Positions 5,140 to 12,848 of a stretch of DNA of 35,196 bases are shown here, piece after piece. The position numbers and the translations under genes were made by a program. The stretch lies in the NCBI RefSeq assembly GCF_900104455.1, contig NZ_FNHB01000017.1, forward strand, positions 1 to 35,196, given 5' to 3'. The notes under the pieces are model-generated. The model was not told where the DNA came from, did no database searches, and saw nothing but the letters and a program-made list of their open reading frames with translations. The stretch comes from Dendrosporobacter quercicolus (GTDB lineage Bacteria; Bacillota; Negativicutes; DSM-1736; Dendrosporobacteraceae). How positions within the stretch are numbered: the first letter of the stretch is position 1; every line of letters starts with the position of its first letter.

Positions 5140-5637
5140 TTAAACTTCTTCGCCTGATCCATTGTGCTGGTACCAGACGGCTTTGCCGCGAATTGTCTGC
5201 AATTGCTCATATAAGTTCTTCCCGGGACACGCTGTGCTGGTCAAATCCCGGTGCCCAAGCACTGTTTTCGAATCAGGCGTTAAATCATATCGGTTGCAAA
5301 CATCGGCAATTAACATAGCTGCGCTTTCGATCTGCGCTTTCGCCGGCGTCATAATTTCCATATTTCCCGCAAGATTTATGCCAATTGACCCGGTATTGTA
5401 ACCATAAGTATGAGAACCAATATACTCCTCCGGGCGTCCCCGTTCAATTGACCCGTCACGCCGGATAACATAATGATAGCCAATACCGGACCACCCCCGA
5501 TCCAGATGCCATTGGTGAATTTCCGCAGCAGCTACATCCCTGGGTAGATCACCCACATGATGGATAATAATCATTTTGACAACGCTTTGTGGTACCATAT
5601 CACCAAACGTTAAATATGTTTCCTTAACATCGATCAT
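5140..5637 (-). CDS. N-acetylmuramoyl-L-alanine amidase (Amidase_2 / PGRP type)
   Basis: The 165-residue protein has the T7-lysozyme/PGRP fold. The zinc ligands are seen at H26 or H27 (IIIHHVGD), H129 (LGHRDL) and C137 (TACPGKNL). GWSGIGYHYVIRRDGSI supplies the catalytic Tyr region and IGINLAGNM the core strand. It cuts the MurNAc-L-Ala bond. There is no signal peptide, so release would need lysis or a holin, as for phage endolysins. ATG follows GGAGGCTGATTA. A complete domain and nothing else, it is as short as phage lysins. It may be a survivor of an older prophage near the tRNA. Confidence 0.92.
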   Translation of the reverse strand: MIDVKETYLTFGDMVPQSVVKMIIIHHVGDLPRDVAAAEIHQWHLDRGWSGIGYHYVIRRDGSIERGRPEEYIGSHTYGYNTGSIGINLAGNMEIMTPAKAQIESAAMLIADVCNRYDLTPDSKTVLGHRDLTSTACPGKNLYEQLQTIRGKAVWYQHNGSGEEV

Positions 5638-5900
5638 TAATCAGCCTCCTCCAGAGTACTGCCCCTTTCATTGTATATTAACCGAAAGCCCCACCACTTT
5701 AGCGTCAATACTATCCTATGAACACCCCGGGAATAAGGATACGCATCTCAGTTTGTCCTTGTCACCGGCCTATGGTTTACTTTTCTGCAGCGGTGGTCGG
5801 CATTTTCGAGGCCGCATCGTTATTCCGATAGCTATAATTCGCCGTCTCGATCATGTAAAAACAACTATTCTAACTGGTTTGCCAAGTATCAATTTAATTA
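5638..5900. other. Intergenic, no gene seen
   Basis: About 260 bp between the divergent amidase and DUF134 genes. The amidase ribosome site is at its left end. TTGACG occurs on the minus strand near 5704, but a -10 box at normal distance is not evident, so the amidase promoter remains unassigned. Confidence 0.4.
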
Positions 5901-5928
5901 TTGACATATGCCGGTAATGGAGTATAAT
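5901..5928 (+). promoter_or_regulatory. Promoter of the DUF134-NifX operon
   Basis: TTGACA (5901-5906) and TATAAT (5923-5928) are both perfect consensus with a 16-bp spacer. The spacer holds one copy of a repeated operator-like element. Confidence 0.85.
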
Positions 5929-5954
5929 AAATAAATGGCATATGCCAATAATGG
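5905..5954 (+). promoter_or_regulatory. Two direct operator-like repeats around the promoter
   Basis: CATATGCCGGTAATGG (5905-5920) overlaps the -35/-10 spacer and CATATGCCAATAATGG (5939-5954) lies just past the start of transcription; they match at 14 of 16 positions and are 34 bp apart. The second sits in GGCATATGCC, a perfect palindrome. The first gene of the operon encodes an HTH protein, so autoregulation is the simplest reading. Confidence 0.65.
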
Positions 5955-5973
5955 TAAAAAGGGAGCTGAGGCT

Positions 5974-6348
5974 ATGCCAAGACCGCAAAAATGCAGGCGG
6001 GTGTGCTGTATGCCAAAGCAGCGGCATTTCGGCCCACTGGATGGCAATGACAACGGAGAACCTCTCATTGTGATGACGGTAGATGAGTTTGAAAGCCTTC
6101 GCCTGATTGACCTGGAGGGACTTACGCAGGCGGAATGCGCAAAACAGATGGAGGTTGCCCGCACTACAGCACAGGCAATTTACAATAGCGCCCGTATAAA
6201 ATTAGCTGAATGTGTGATACATAGCAGGAAGCTGCACATTGCCGGCGGCAATTATAGCCTTTACGGCAATCATAGCGGAGGCTGCAGGTGTGGATACCGC
6301 TCTGGAAAGACCCATATGAAAAGTAAAATACAGGAGGACAAAAAATGA
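5974..6348 (+). CDS. DUF134 (UPF0251) family helix-turn-helix protein
   Basis: The 124-residue protein starts at ATG 5974 (GGGAGCTGAG upstream), giving MPRPQKCRRVCCMPK, the hallmark N-terminus of DUF134. An ATG 13 codons earlier lies inside the second operator repeat and is unlikely. Then follow VMTVDEFESLRLIDLEGL and a sigma-70 region-4-like HTH, TQAECAKQMEVARTTAQAIY, with NSARIKLAE. The Cys cluster C7-x3-C11-C12 and a C-terminal CRCG motif suggest metal or Fe-S binding. The family often sits next to NifX/NafY-type genes, as here. It probably regulates its own operon; the signal is unknown. Confidence 0.9.
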   Translation: MPRPQKCRRVCCMPKQRHFGPLDGNDNGEPLIVMTVDEFESLRLIDLEGLTQAECAKQMEVARTTAQAIYNSARIKLAECVIHSRKLHIAGGNYSLYGNHSGGCRCGYRSGKTHMKSKIQEDKK

Positions 6349-6722
6349 TAATTGCAATACCTTATGAAGCAGGAGCGGTATTTCAGCATTTCGGCAAAAG
6401 CAAAGCCTTTAAGCTCTACGCTACAAACGAGGGTAAAATTACCGGCTGCAAAATCATATCCGCCACCGGAGACGGACATGCGGCTTTGGCTGAAATGCTC
6501 AAACAGCAGAAGGCTTCTGTACTGATTTGCGGCGGGATCGGCGGCTGTGCGAAAAATACGCTGAAGGAAAATGGGATTCAAATTTTTGGCGGCGTCACCG
6601 GCCAAGCGGATACAGCCGCAACGGCTTATCTTGCAGGTACCCTGACCTACAACCCGAACCTGGAGTGCAATCATCATCACGAACATGGACATACCCGCTC
6701 TGACCACAACGATCTCATTTAA
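6345..6722 (+). CDS. NifX/NafY-type dinitrogenase iron-molybdenum cofactor family protein
   Basis: The 125-residue protein overlaps the upstream gene by 4 nt (ATGA). The fold pattern is that of the NifX/NafY cofactor-binding domain: IAIPYEAGAVFQHFGKS at the start, GHAALAEMLKQQKASVLICGGIGG in the middle, CAKNTLKENGIQIFGGVTG, then DTAATAYLAGTL. The family binds FeMo-co or related Fe-S clusters. No nitrogenase genes are visible, so a role in iron-sulfur or molybdenum handling is more likely than nitrogen fixation. The C-terminus adds a His-rich tail, CNHHHEHGHTRSDHND, likely to bind metal. Confidence 0.88.
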   Translation: MIIAIPYEAGAVFQHFGKSKAFKLYATNEGKITGCKIISATGDGHAALAEMLKQQKASVLICGGIGGCAKNTLKENGIQIFGGVTGQADTAATAYLAGTLTYNPNLECNHHHEHGHTRSDHNDLI

Positions 6723-6760
6723 GAACATTAAAGGCGGCACACCGGAAATTCCCCAGAAAA

Positions 6761-6793
6761 AAAGGCAGGCTATCATTCAATAGTCCTGCCTTT
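6761..6793 (+). terminator. Rho-independent terminator of the DUF134-NifX operon
   Basis: AAAGGCAGG and CCTGCCTTT form the stem, with an inner CTAT/ATAG pairing, followed by a T-rich run (TTTCTTTC). Confidence 0.8.
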
Positions 6794-6805
6794 CTTTCTA
6801 ATTTA

Positions 6806-6834
6806 TTGTCCATGCCCCCCCTTTCCCGTATATT
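6806..6834 (+). promoter_or_regulatory. Candidate promoter of the 5-TM protein gene
   Basis: TTGTCC and TATATT are 17 bp apart, about 50 bp before the start codon. Confidence 0.6.
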
Positions 6835-6886
6835 ATTCAAAATGTGAGCAAAGCTAATCTCACCAATACGTTAGGGGTGATTTTCA

Positions 6887-7414
6887 ATGAGTAATAGTTT
6901 TATCATGTGGTCATTAACTTTAGTTCCTTGGTTAACACTTTTTTTCATGAAGAAAGAAGAGGTTAAACGCTGGCTGTCGGTTGCCATGTTTTCTGTTGTG
7001 TTGGCTACCATAATTAACGACATTGGAATTGGGTTAGGGATTTGGGCTATTCGCGAAACAACATATCCGTTTAGTCAAGTTCTACCGTTCTTTTATGGAA
7101 TTATGCCTGTATTAACAGTATGGGTCTTTAAGCTTGCATATAGACGCTTCTGGCTGTATATGATTACCAATACAATATTGGATGTGGTCTTCAATTTTTT
7201 TATCCTGGGTTACTTTTTACCAAGTAGGGGGATACTTGATTTCAACATATCCCCATTTTTATCACTGCCCATCACCCTGCTGCATGCAGCTGTAATTTAC
7301 GGTTATCAAATATGGCAAGACAATGTTTTGATTAGTCCCCTTGCCGAATACAACATCCAACCAGCGGCGGCAAAGCCTCTTACGCAAAAAACAGAGGATG
7401 ATGATATCAGTTAA
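6887..7414 (+). CDS. Five-span membrane protein, function unknown
   Basis: The 175-residue protein has five hydrophobic segments: about 7-20, 30-54 (VAMFSVVLATIINDIGIGLG), 64-84, 90-113 (FWLYMITNTILDVVFNFFIL) and 124-144. A KKEEVKRW segment follows span 1 and fits the positive-inside rule. A polar tail of about 30 residues ends TEDDDIS. The ATG follows AGGGGTGA. It resembles small uncharacterised membrane proteins of Clostridia and Negativicutes, but I cannot assign a function. It stands alone with its own promoter between a terminator and the tRNA cluster. Confidence 0.8.
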   Translation: MSNSFIMWSLTLVPWLTLFFMKKEEVKRWLSVAMFSVVLATIINDIGIGLGIWAIRETTYPFSQVLPFFYGIMPVLTVWVFKLAYRRFWLYMITNTILDVVFNFFILGYFLPSRGILDFNISPFLSLPITLLHAAVIYGYQIWQDNVLISPLAEYNIQPAAAKPLTQKTEDDDIS

Positions 7415-7461
7415 GGCTAGGCTGACAAGATTCTAGGGCCTAAAAGCTGTGTGAATAATAG

Positions 7462-7490
7462 TTGACATATAATCGAAAAATTAGTATAAT
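7462..7490 (+). promoter_or_regulatory. Promoter of the tRNA Pro-Gly-Arg cluster
   Basis: TTGACA and TATAAT, both perfect, are separated by 17 bp and end 15 bp before the first tRNA. Confidence 0.9.
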
Positions 7491-7505
7491 GTATTTTGTG
7501 GTCAA

Positions 7506-7582
7506 CGGGGCGTGGCTCAGTTTGGTAGAGTACCTGGCTTGGGACCAGGGGGTCGCAGGTTCGAATCCTGCCGCTCCGACCA
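7506..7582 (+). tRNA. tRNA-Pro (TGG)
   Basis: 77 nt with CCA encoded. Acceptor stem CGGGGCG/CGCTCCG, anticodon stem CCTGG/CCAGG, loop CTTGGGA giving anticodon TGG. Confidence 0.96.
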
Positions 7583-7588
7583 GTTTTT

Positions 7589-7662
7589 GCGGGTGTAGCT
7601 CAATGGTAGAGCCCTAGCCTTCCAAGCTAGTCACGTGGGTTCGATTCCCATCACCCGCTCCA
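7589..7662 (+). tRNA. tRNA-Gly (TCC)
   Basis: 74 nt with CCA encoded. Acceptor stem GCGGGTG/CACCCGC, anticodon stem CTAGC/GCTAG, loop CTTCCAA giving anticodon TCC. It follows tRNA-Pro by 6 nt. Confidence 0.96.
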
Positions 7663-7669
7663 TAAAAAT

Positions 7670-7746
7670 GCGCCTGTAGCTCAGCTGGATAGAGCAACGG
7701 CCTTCTAAGCCGTGTGTCGCACGTTCGAATCGTGCCAGGCGCGCCA
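7670..7746 (+). tRNA. tRNA-Arg (TCT)
   Basis: 77 nt with CCA encoded. Acceptor stem GCGCCTG/CAGGCGC, anticodon stem ACGGC/GCCGT, loop CTTCTAA giving anticodon TCT for AGA/AGG codons. It is the last tRNA of the cluster. Confidence 0.96.
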
Positions 7747-7758
7747 TTGAAATCAGGA

Positions 7759-7790
7759 CTCCGCAGAGGTGTTTATTGCGGGGCTTTTTT
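7759..7790 (+). terminator. Terminator of the tRNA cluster
   Basis: CTCCGCA pairs with TGCGGGG (one G-U) and is followed by C and six T. Confidence 0.75.
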
Positions 7791-7833
7791 ATTGTCTTTG
7801 ATATGCAAATCGTCCAGCAAGTATGAATTATTT

Positions 7834-7865
7834 AGACTGTTCCTATGAGGGATAGTCTTTTTTTG
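7834..7865 (+). terminator. Second rightward terminator
   Basis: AGACTGTTCCT pairs with AGGGATAGTCT (G-U pairs included) across a 3-nt loop, followed by seven T. It backs up the tRNA terminator before the convergent sdhB gene. Confidence 0.75.
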
Positions 7866-7909
7866 TACCAATATGCGCAATCCGCTTAGCCTTTACCACC
7901 AAACTAAAA

Positions 7910-7945
7910 AAATTACTGAGCCGAACAAATCCAGCCCAGTAATTT
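7910..7945 (-). terminator. Terminator of the fum-sdh operon
   Basis: On the minus strand AAATTACTG pairs with CAGTAATTT and is followed by a T-run, shortly after the sdhB stop codon. Confidence 0.8.
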
Positions 7946-7950
7946 TAAAG

Positions 7951-8703
7951 CTATTTATTAAATATATTTTTTAACGCTTGTTTATTGACATCCCGGTTAA
8001 GCCTGGCAATATATTCGGTAAGCTTAATATCTTTCGGACAAGCCTGTACGCAATTCTGGCTGTTGCCGCAGCTGCCGATACCGCCTTTTGCCGTAATTGC
8101 TTCAATACGCTCTTCTTTATTATATTCACCAATCGGGTGAAGATTAAAGAGATGCGCCTGACCAAGCGGAGCCGGCCCAATGAAGTCGGAGCCCGAATTT
8201 ACGTTAGGGCAGGCATGCATGCAGCAGCCGCAAGTCATGCAGCGGGAAATTTCATAAGCTGTAGTAGCGGTTTTCGGGTTTTGACGCGGCGCAGGGCCAA
8301 CCGGCCAGCTGCCGTCGACAGATACCCAGGCCTGAACTCTTTTTAAGCTTTCAAACATTACGGTACGGTCAATCGCTAAATCCCTTACGACCGGGAAAGT
8401 ACGGGCCGGAGCAAGGCGGATGGGCTGCTCCAGATGGTCAATCAGCGCTGCGCAGGCTTGCTGGGCTTTGCCGTTGATGAGCATCATGCAGGCTCCGCAG
8501 ACTTTTTCCAGGCAGTTACATTCCCAAACGACTGCAGTCGTTTTTTTGCCGTCTTTGGTGACAGGATTTTTTTGAATTTCCATCAGGGAAGAAACTACAT
8601 TCATGGACGGACGATAAGGAAGGACAAACTCCTCAATATAAGGTGCACTGTTGGGAGAATCCTGCCTTTCTATGATAAAATGAACTGTTTTTTGTGTAGC
8701 CAT
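7951..8703 (-). CDS. sdhB: Succinate dehydrogenase/fumarate reductase iron-sulfur subunit
   Basis: The 250-residue subunit carries electrons between the flavin subunit and the membrane heme subunit. Cys sets are visible: C64-x4-C69-x2-C72-x11-C84 for the [2Fe-2S] cluster; C155-x2-C158-x2-C161-x3-C165 for the next cluster; and CGNSQNCVQACPKDIKL near the C-terminus completing the [3Fe-4S] and [4Fe-4S] set. The length fits the SdhB of the cytochrome b558 family. ATG starts 5 bp after the sdhA stop with GGAGGC upstream. In a propionate-forming anaerobe it would act as fumarate reductase; direction is inferred from the neighbouring pathway. Confidence 0.95.
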   Translation of the reverse strand: MATQKTVHFIIERQDSPNSAPYIEEFVLPYRPSMNVVSSLMEIQKNPVTKDGKKTTAVVWECNCLEKVCGACMMLINGKAQQACAALIDHLEQPIRLAPARTFPVVRDLAIDRTVMFESLKRVQAWVSVDGSWPVGPAPRQNPKTATTAYEISRCMTCGCCMHACPNVNSGSDFIGPAPLGQAHLFNLHPIGEYNKEERIEAITAKGGIGSCGNSQNCVQACPKDIKLTEYIARLNRDVNKQALKNIFNK

Positions 8704-8708
8704 ATTGA

Positions 8709-10463
8709 TTACTTAGCCTCCTTAACAACATCATAACGGCGAGGACGAGGTTTGATGTGAGAGATATCAACTGGCTCGTATTCAAATACCGGACCATTTG
8801 TCTCGGGATTGAATAAAGCTTTGGTTGTTTTCAGCCATTCTTCGTCATTACGGGTCGGGAACTCAGGCTTATAATGAGCGCCGCGGCTTTCATTACGATT
8901 CAGAGCGGCAAGTGTAATAACCCGGGCATAAATGATCATATCCCGTAATTGCCTGGTAAACATTACTTCCTGATTGGCCCAGCGCCCTTTATCATTAACG
9001 CCGATATCGTCCCAGCGTTTCAGTATTTCCTGCAATTTCACGTCAGTTTCGGCAAGTCTGGCGTTTTCGCGAACAATTGTAACGTTTTCCAGCATTACAT
9101 CGCCCAGTTCTTTATGCAGCTGAAAGGCATTTTCCGATCCGCTCATTGCCAGCAGCTTTTCAAAACGCTCAACCTCAGCTTTTTTAGCGGCAGCCAGGTC
9201 AGCCTCAGTTAAAGCCGGGCCTTTTTGCTCGGTTGCAGCCCATTTCATCGCGCTGGGACCTGATACTGTACCTGAATAAGCAGCCGATAATAAAGAATTC
9301 GCGCCCAGGCGGTTAGCGCCATGATATTGATGATCGCACTCACCGGAAGCAAGCAATCCCGGAATATTCGTTCTGTGCGTGCGGTCAACCCAGATGCCGC
9401 CCATGGAATAATGAACGCCGGGGAAAATTCTCATTGGCACTTTACGGGGATCATCACCGACAAACTCTTCGTAAATTTCCAGAATACCGCCCAGTTTTCG
9501 GTCCAAATAATCACTGTCAATATGCGACAAATCAAGATACACTTGGTTTTCGCCATTTACGCCCAATTTCTGCCTTACACATACGTCAAAAATTTCACGG
9601 GCAGCAATATCGCGCGGCACCAGGTTGCCATAGGCAGGATATTTTTCCTCCAGGAAGTACCAGGGCTGACCGTCTTTATACGTCCAGACTCGTCCACCTT
9701 CACCGCGGGCCGACTCTGACATTAAGCGGTTTTTATCGTCGCCGGGAATGGCTGTTGGGTGGATCTGAATGAATTCACTGTTGCCAAGGAAGGCGCCCTG
9801 CTGATAAACAACTGAAGCTGCAGCCCCGGTACAGATGGTTGAGTTGGTGCTTTTGCCAAAGATCAAACCAAGGCCGCCGGTAGCGATAATTACCGCATCA
9901 CCGGCAAAAGCTTCGATTTCCATAGAATTCATGTTTTGCGCTACAATACCGCGGCATTCGCCAATGTTGTTTTTAATAATTTTGAGAAACTCCCAAAACT
10001 CGTATTTCTTGACTGCGCCTTTGGTTTCCCACATCCGCACTTGTTCGTCAAGCGCATACAGCAATTGCTGGCCGGTAGTCGCACCGGAGAAAACCGTCCG
10101 CTTATTTTTCTGCCCGCCAAAGTTACGCAAATCGATTGCCCCTTCAGCAGTACGGGTAAAGGTTACACCCATCCGGTCAAACATTTCAACAAGCTTGGGC
10201 GCAGTATCAATCATACCCTTAATTGCCGTCTGATCGCCCAAAAAGTCGCCGCCATACACAGTATCATCAAAATGTTCATAAATCGTGTCATTCTGACCTT
10301 TTGTATTCATGCAGGCATTCATGCCGCCCTGCGCGCAAACCGAGTGGGAGCGCTTTACAGGACAAAGAGAAAAGATATCTACTTGGCCACCAGCCTCACA
10401 GATCTTCATAGTAGCCATTAAGCCGGCTAAACCGCCGCCTACAACAATAATTCTTTTTTTCAC
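8709..10463 (-). CDS. sdhA: Succinate dehydrogenase/fumarate reductase flavoprotein subunit
   Basis: The 584-residue catalytic subunit begins with a GTG codon after AGGAGAGAAC. The N-terminal FAD fold is VVGGGLAGLMA, the flavin-linking His is in KRSHSVCAQGGMNA (H40), and the active-site blocks are IQIHPTAIPG, SESARGEGGRVW and HQYHGANRLGANSLLSA. The C-terminal region ends KPRPRRYDVVKEAK. It interconverts fumarate and succinate at the cytoplasmic face. It is between sdhC and sdhB in the usual C-A-B order. The length and motifs place it with the two-heme, single-anchor (SdhCAB) enzymes of Firmicutes and epsilonproteobacteria. Confidence 0.96.
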   Translation of the reverse strand: MKKRIIVVGGGLAGLMATMKICEAGGQVDIFSLCPVKRSHSVCAQGGMNACMNTKGQNDTIYEHFDDTVYGGDFLGDQTAIKGMIDTAPKLVEMFDRMGVTFTRTAEGAIDLRNFGGQKNKRTVFSGATTGQQLLYALDEQVRMWETKGAVKKYEFWEFLKIIKNNIGECRGIVAQNMNSMEIEAFAGDAVIIATGGLGLIFGKSTNSTICTGAAASVVYQQGAFLGNSEFIQIHPTAIPGDDKNRLMSESARGEGGRVWTYKDGQPWYFLEEKYPAYGNLVPRDIAAREIFDVCVRQKLGVNGENQVYLDLSHIDSDYLDRKLGGILEIYEEFVGDDPRKVPMRIFPGVHYSMGGIWVDRTHRTNIPGLLASGECDHQYHGANRLGANSLLSAAYSGTVSGPSAMKWAATEQKGPALTEADLAAAKKAEVERFEKLLAMSGSENAFQLHKELGDVMLENVTIVRENARLAETDVKLQEILKRWDDIGVNDKGRWANQEVMFTRQLRDMIIYARVITLAALNRNESRGAHYKPEFPTRNDEEWLKTTKALFNPETNGPVFEYEPVDISHIKPRPRRYDVVKEAK

Positions 10464-10517
10464 TCGGGTTCTCTCCTTAAACTAATATTTACAGAAAGCT
10501 TTTCTATACAGACTATG

Positions 10518-11135
10518 TTATGCGATGTAGTGTGTAAGAGCGAACAGACCAACACCAGACAGAACTACAAACAGTCCCCAGGCCGCTTTGTTTACTATGC
10601 CCTGAGCGCGTGGTCCAACCGCAATGCCCCAAGTAATACAGAATGTGAAAAGACCGTTGGTGAAATGATAAATAGCGGCTACCAAGCCGATAGCATAAAG
10701 AACAAAGACAATTGGATTGCTTAAATAATCATGCAAAAAGGCATAGCTGATCGGAGTGCCTCCGCCTTTCACCACGATACGAAGATAACCCACATGCCAA
10801 ATCAAATAGACAAAAGTATACCAGGCCGACATTCTTTGCAGCCAGAACTGACGGTTACGCAAATAACCATAGTCGCTGACATTATTCTTGGCCTGCATTG
10901 CAATATAAGCGCCATAAATACCATGAAACAGAAGTGGTATGGCGATAAAACAAATCTCCAGAGTAAGCAGCAGGGCGTGAGGAATTGCCGCCAGCTTGGC
11001 TACTGCTGCGTCAAATACCCCCGGGCCTGCGATTACTGTGGATATGGTAAAAATGTGCTCCAGCAGGAAAACCCCGATTGGCGCAATACCGGATATCGAA
11101 TGAAGACGGCGAAGATAAAAATCAGTGTTGCTCAT
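10518..11135 (-). CDS. sdhC: Succinate dehydrogenase cytochrome b558 subunit
   Basis: The 205-residue protein has five hydrophobic spans and no separate SdhD partner, the pattern of the di-heme cytochrome b558 family. Candidate heme-ligand His residues lie in the spans: H27 (LLEHIF), H71 (LLFHGIYG), H114 (LIWHVGY) and H157 (AIYHFTNGL). It anchors SdhAB and passes electrons to or from menaquinone. The ATG follows CAGGAGG. It is preceded by an 86-bp gap after fumB without a clear promoter or terminator, so co-transcription with fumAB is likely. Confidence 0.94.
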   Translation of the reverse strand: MSNTDFYLRRLHSISGIAPIGVFLLEHIFTISTVIAGPGVFDAAVAKLAAIPHALLLTLEICFIAIPLLFHGIYGAYIAMQAKNNVSDYGYLRNRQFWLQRMSAWYTFVYLIWHVGYLRIVVKGGGTPISYAFLHDYLSNPIVFVLYAIGLVAAIYHFTNGLFTFCITWGIAVGPRAQGIVNKAAWGLFVVLSGVGLFALTHYIA

Positions 11136-11221
11136 GCTTTAACCTCCTGTATATTTGGGTAACCTTTTGCGGTTAGGGTTGACTAAAATTTCACAAACTT
11201 AGCCAAAAACGATCCATGATT

Positions 11222-11779
11222 TTACAAGCGACGATAAGGCTTTTGCCCCTCTTCGTAATAACTGTTGCCTTCAGTATCAATAACCACAATCGCCGGGAAA
11301 TCCTCAACCTCAAGTGCAGCTACAGCTTCCGGTCCAAGTTCCGGATATGCCAGTACTTCATATTTCTTAATACATTTGGAAATCAAGGCTGCCGCCCCGC
11401 CGACAGCGGCCATATATACCGTGCCATGCTTTTTCATCGCTTCAATAACTTCGGGCTTGCGGGAACCCTTGCCAATCATGCCTTTAATGCCTTGTTCCAG
11501 CATCTTCGGCGTATAAGCATCCATGCGGCCGGAAGTGGTAGGGCCGGCTGAGCCGATCGGATTGCCTGGTTTTGCAGGTGTTGGCCCAAGATAATAAACA
11601 ATCTGGTTTTGCCAGTCAACCGGCAGTTTTTCACCGCGTTCCAGTGCTTCCACCATGGTTTTGTGCGCTGCATCACGAGCGCTGAAAATAGTACCGCTGA
11701 TCAGTACGCTGTCGCCGGCTTTCAGCTTGCGGGCCTGCGCCTCGGTCAACGGAGTAGTAATACGAATTTTTTCTGACAT
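11222..11779 (-). CDS. fumB: Class I fumarate hydratase, beta subunit (possible mesaconase)
   Basis: The 185-residue protein is the C-terminal half of two-subunit [4Fe-4S] fumarases: ITTPLTEAQARKLKAGDSVL, GTIFSARDAAHKTMVEAL, then GPTTSGRMDAYTPKMLEQ with the substrate-binding Arg, and GVGGAAALISKCIKKYEV as in the family (here AAVGGAAALISK). It completes the active site on the alpha subunit. ATG follows AGGAGGTGTAAAGC. The same family includes two-subunit mesaconases and L-tartrate dehydratases, so substrate cannot be fixed from sequence alone; position upstream of sdhCAB favours fumarate. Confidence 0.93.
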   Translation of the reverse strand: MSEKIRITTPLTEAQARKLKAGDSVLISGTIFSARDAAHKTMVEALERGEKLPVDWQNQIVYYLGPTPAKPGNPIGSAGPTTSGRMDAYTPKMLEQGIKGMIGKGSRKPEVIEAMKKHGTVYMAAVGGAAALISKCIKKYEVLAYPELGPEAVAALEVEDFPAIVVIDTEGNSYYEEGQKPYRRL

Positions 11780-11793
11780 TGCTTTACACCTCC

Positions 11794-12636
11794 TTATAAC
11801 TCTGCTTCAGCATGCCGTGTGGCATGACAGCTAATATTTACGGAAACAGGCAAACCGGCAATATGGGTTGGATACCATTCAACGTTAACGGCCAGAGCGG
11901 TTGTCGTCCCGCCCAGTTGCGGCCCGATGCCGGTTTTATTGATTAATTCCAGTAACTCTTGTTCCAGCTTCGCATACTCGGGGTGTTCATTACGGACAGT
12001 AATTGAGCGCAGCAGGGCTTTTTTCGATAAAATCGCCGCCTTCTCCATCGTACCGCCAATACCCACGCCAACAACAATCGGCGGACATGGATTTTCACCA
12101 GCGTGAAGAATGGTATCAAGTACAACCTTCTTTACCCCGGCAACGCCATCAGCTGGAACCAGCATTTTTAATTCACTTTTGTTTTCACTGCCAAAGCCTT
12201 TAGGCGCCAATTTAATTTTCACTTTGTCGCCAGGCACAATACAGGAATGCAATACCGCCGGAGTATTATTCGTCGTGTTTTTACGGTCAAACAGCGGCTC
12301 AGCTACTACCGACTTTCGCAGATAGCCTTCGGTATACCCTTTGGCGACACCGGCATTAACCGCGTCCATCAGATCGCCGCCGACAAAATGCACATCTTGT
12401 CCTATTTCCATGAAAATAACCGTCATACCAGTGTCTTGGCAGATCGGTCTGTCTTCATTCCTAGCAATATCAGCATTTTTAATTATTTGACCAATCACAT
12501 CTTTTCCCAGTGGCGATTCTTCGTTCTTCTGGCCTTCCACCAGAGCGTTGTAAACATCCTCAGGCAAATAATAGCAAGCTTCCATACACATTTTTGCTAT
12601 GGCCTGAGTAATTTGCCCGACCTCAATTGTACGCAT
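11794..12636 (-). CDS. fumA: Class I fumarate hydratase, alpha subunit (possible mesaconase)
   Basis: The 280-residue subunit binds the catalytic [4Fe-4S] cluster. Three Cys stand in the family positions: C66 ([13 protein letters not shown]), C132 ([13 protein letters not shown]) and C184 ([19 protein letters not shown]). [14 protein letters not shown] is the characteristic loop. It adds water to fumarate to give malate, oxygen-sensitive and typical of anaerobes. It is the first gene of the fum-sdh operon, with AGGAGGG before ATG and a consensus promoter 70 bp upstream. Clostridial mesaconase has the same two-subunit make-up, and the adjacent methylaspartate operon lacks a hydratase, so it may act on mesaconate too. 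Confidence 0.93.
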   Translation of the reverse strand: MRTIEVGQITQAIAKMCMEACYYLPEDVYNALVEGQKNEESPLGKDVIGQIIKNADIARNEDRPICQDTGMTVIFMEIGQDVHFVGGDLMDAVNAGVAKGYTEGYLRKSVVAEPLFDRKNTTNNTPAVLHSCIVPGDKVKIKLAPKGFGSENKSELKMLVPADGVAGVKKVVLDTILHAGENPCPPIVVGVGIGGTMEKAAILSKKALLRSITVRNEHPEYAKLEQELLELINKTGIGPQLGGTTTALAVNVEWYPTHIAGLPVSVNISCHATRHAEAEL

Positions 12637-12683
12637 GCAAACCCTCCTAGTTGTGTAGTATTATGTATGCATTTATATTCACA

Positions 12684-12712
12684 ATAATAGCACAATTGGT
12701 TTCGGTTGACAA
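12684..12712 (-). promoter_or_regulatory. Promoter of the fumAB-sdhCAB operon
   Basis: On the minus strand TTGTCA and TATTAT are separated by 17 bp, about 50 bp before the fumA start. Confidence 0.82.
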
Positions 12713-12737
12713 CCACTTTGCTCAATAAATCACAAAA

Positions 12738-12782
12738 AGCCGGCTATAGAGCCAGCCCTTGATTTTACTGGCTTCTCCGGCT
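12738..12782 (-). terminator. Terminator of the glm-cit operon
   Basis: On the minus strand AGCCGG pairs with CCGGCT, with an inner GCCAG/CTGGC stem, and is followed by TTTTTG. It separates the glm-cit operon from the fum promoter 30 bp on. Confidence 0.78.
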
Positions 12783-12834
12783 ATATTATATTTTCGATTA
12801 CTGCTCGGATTGCCCATATGGCTCACACCAATTG

Positions 12835-12848
12835 TTTGAATATTCAAA
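12835..12848. repeat. 14-bp perfect palindrome touching the citC stop
   Basis: TTTGAATATTCAAA is its own complement. It is AT-rich and has no obvious regulatory target nearby. Confidence 0.4.

Noticed and set aside
6270-6776. 168-codon minus-strand frame opposite the NifX-type gene
   Set aside because: Antisense shadow crossing the terminator.
7462-7746. Insertion site of another element in the tRNA cluster
   Set aside because: All three tRNAs are intact with promoter and terminator and no integrase or direct repeat is nearby.
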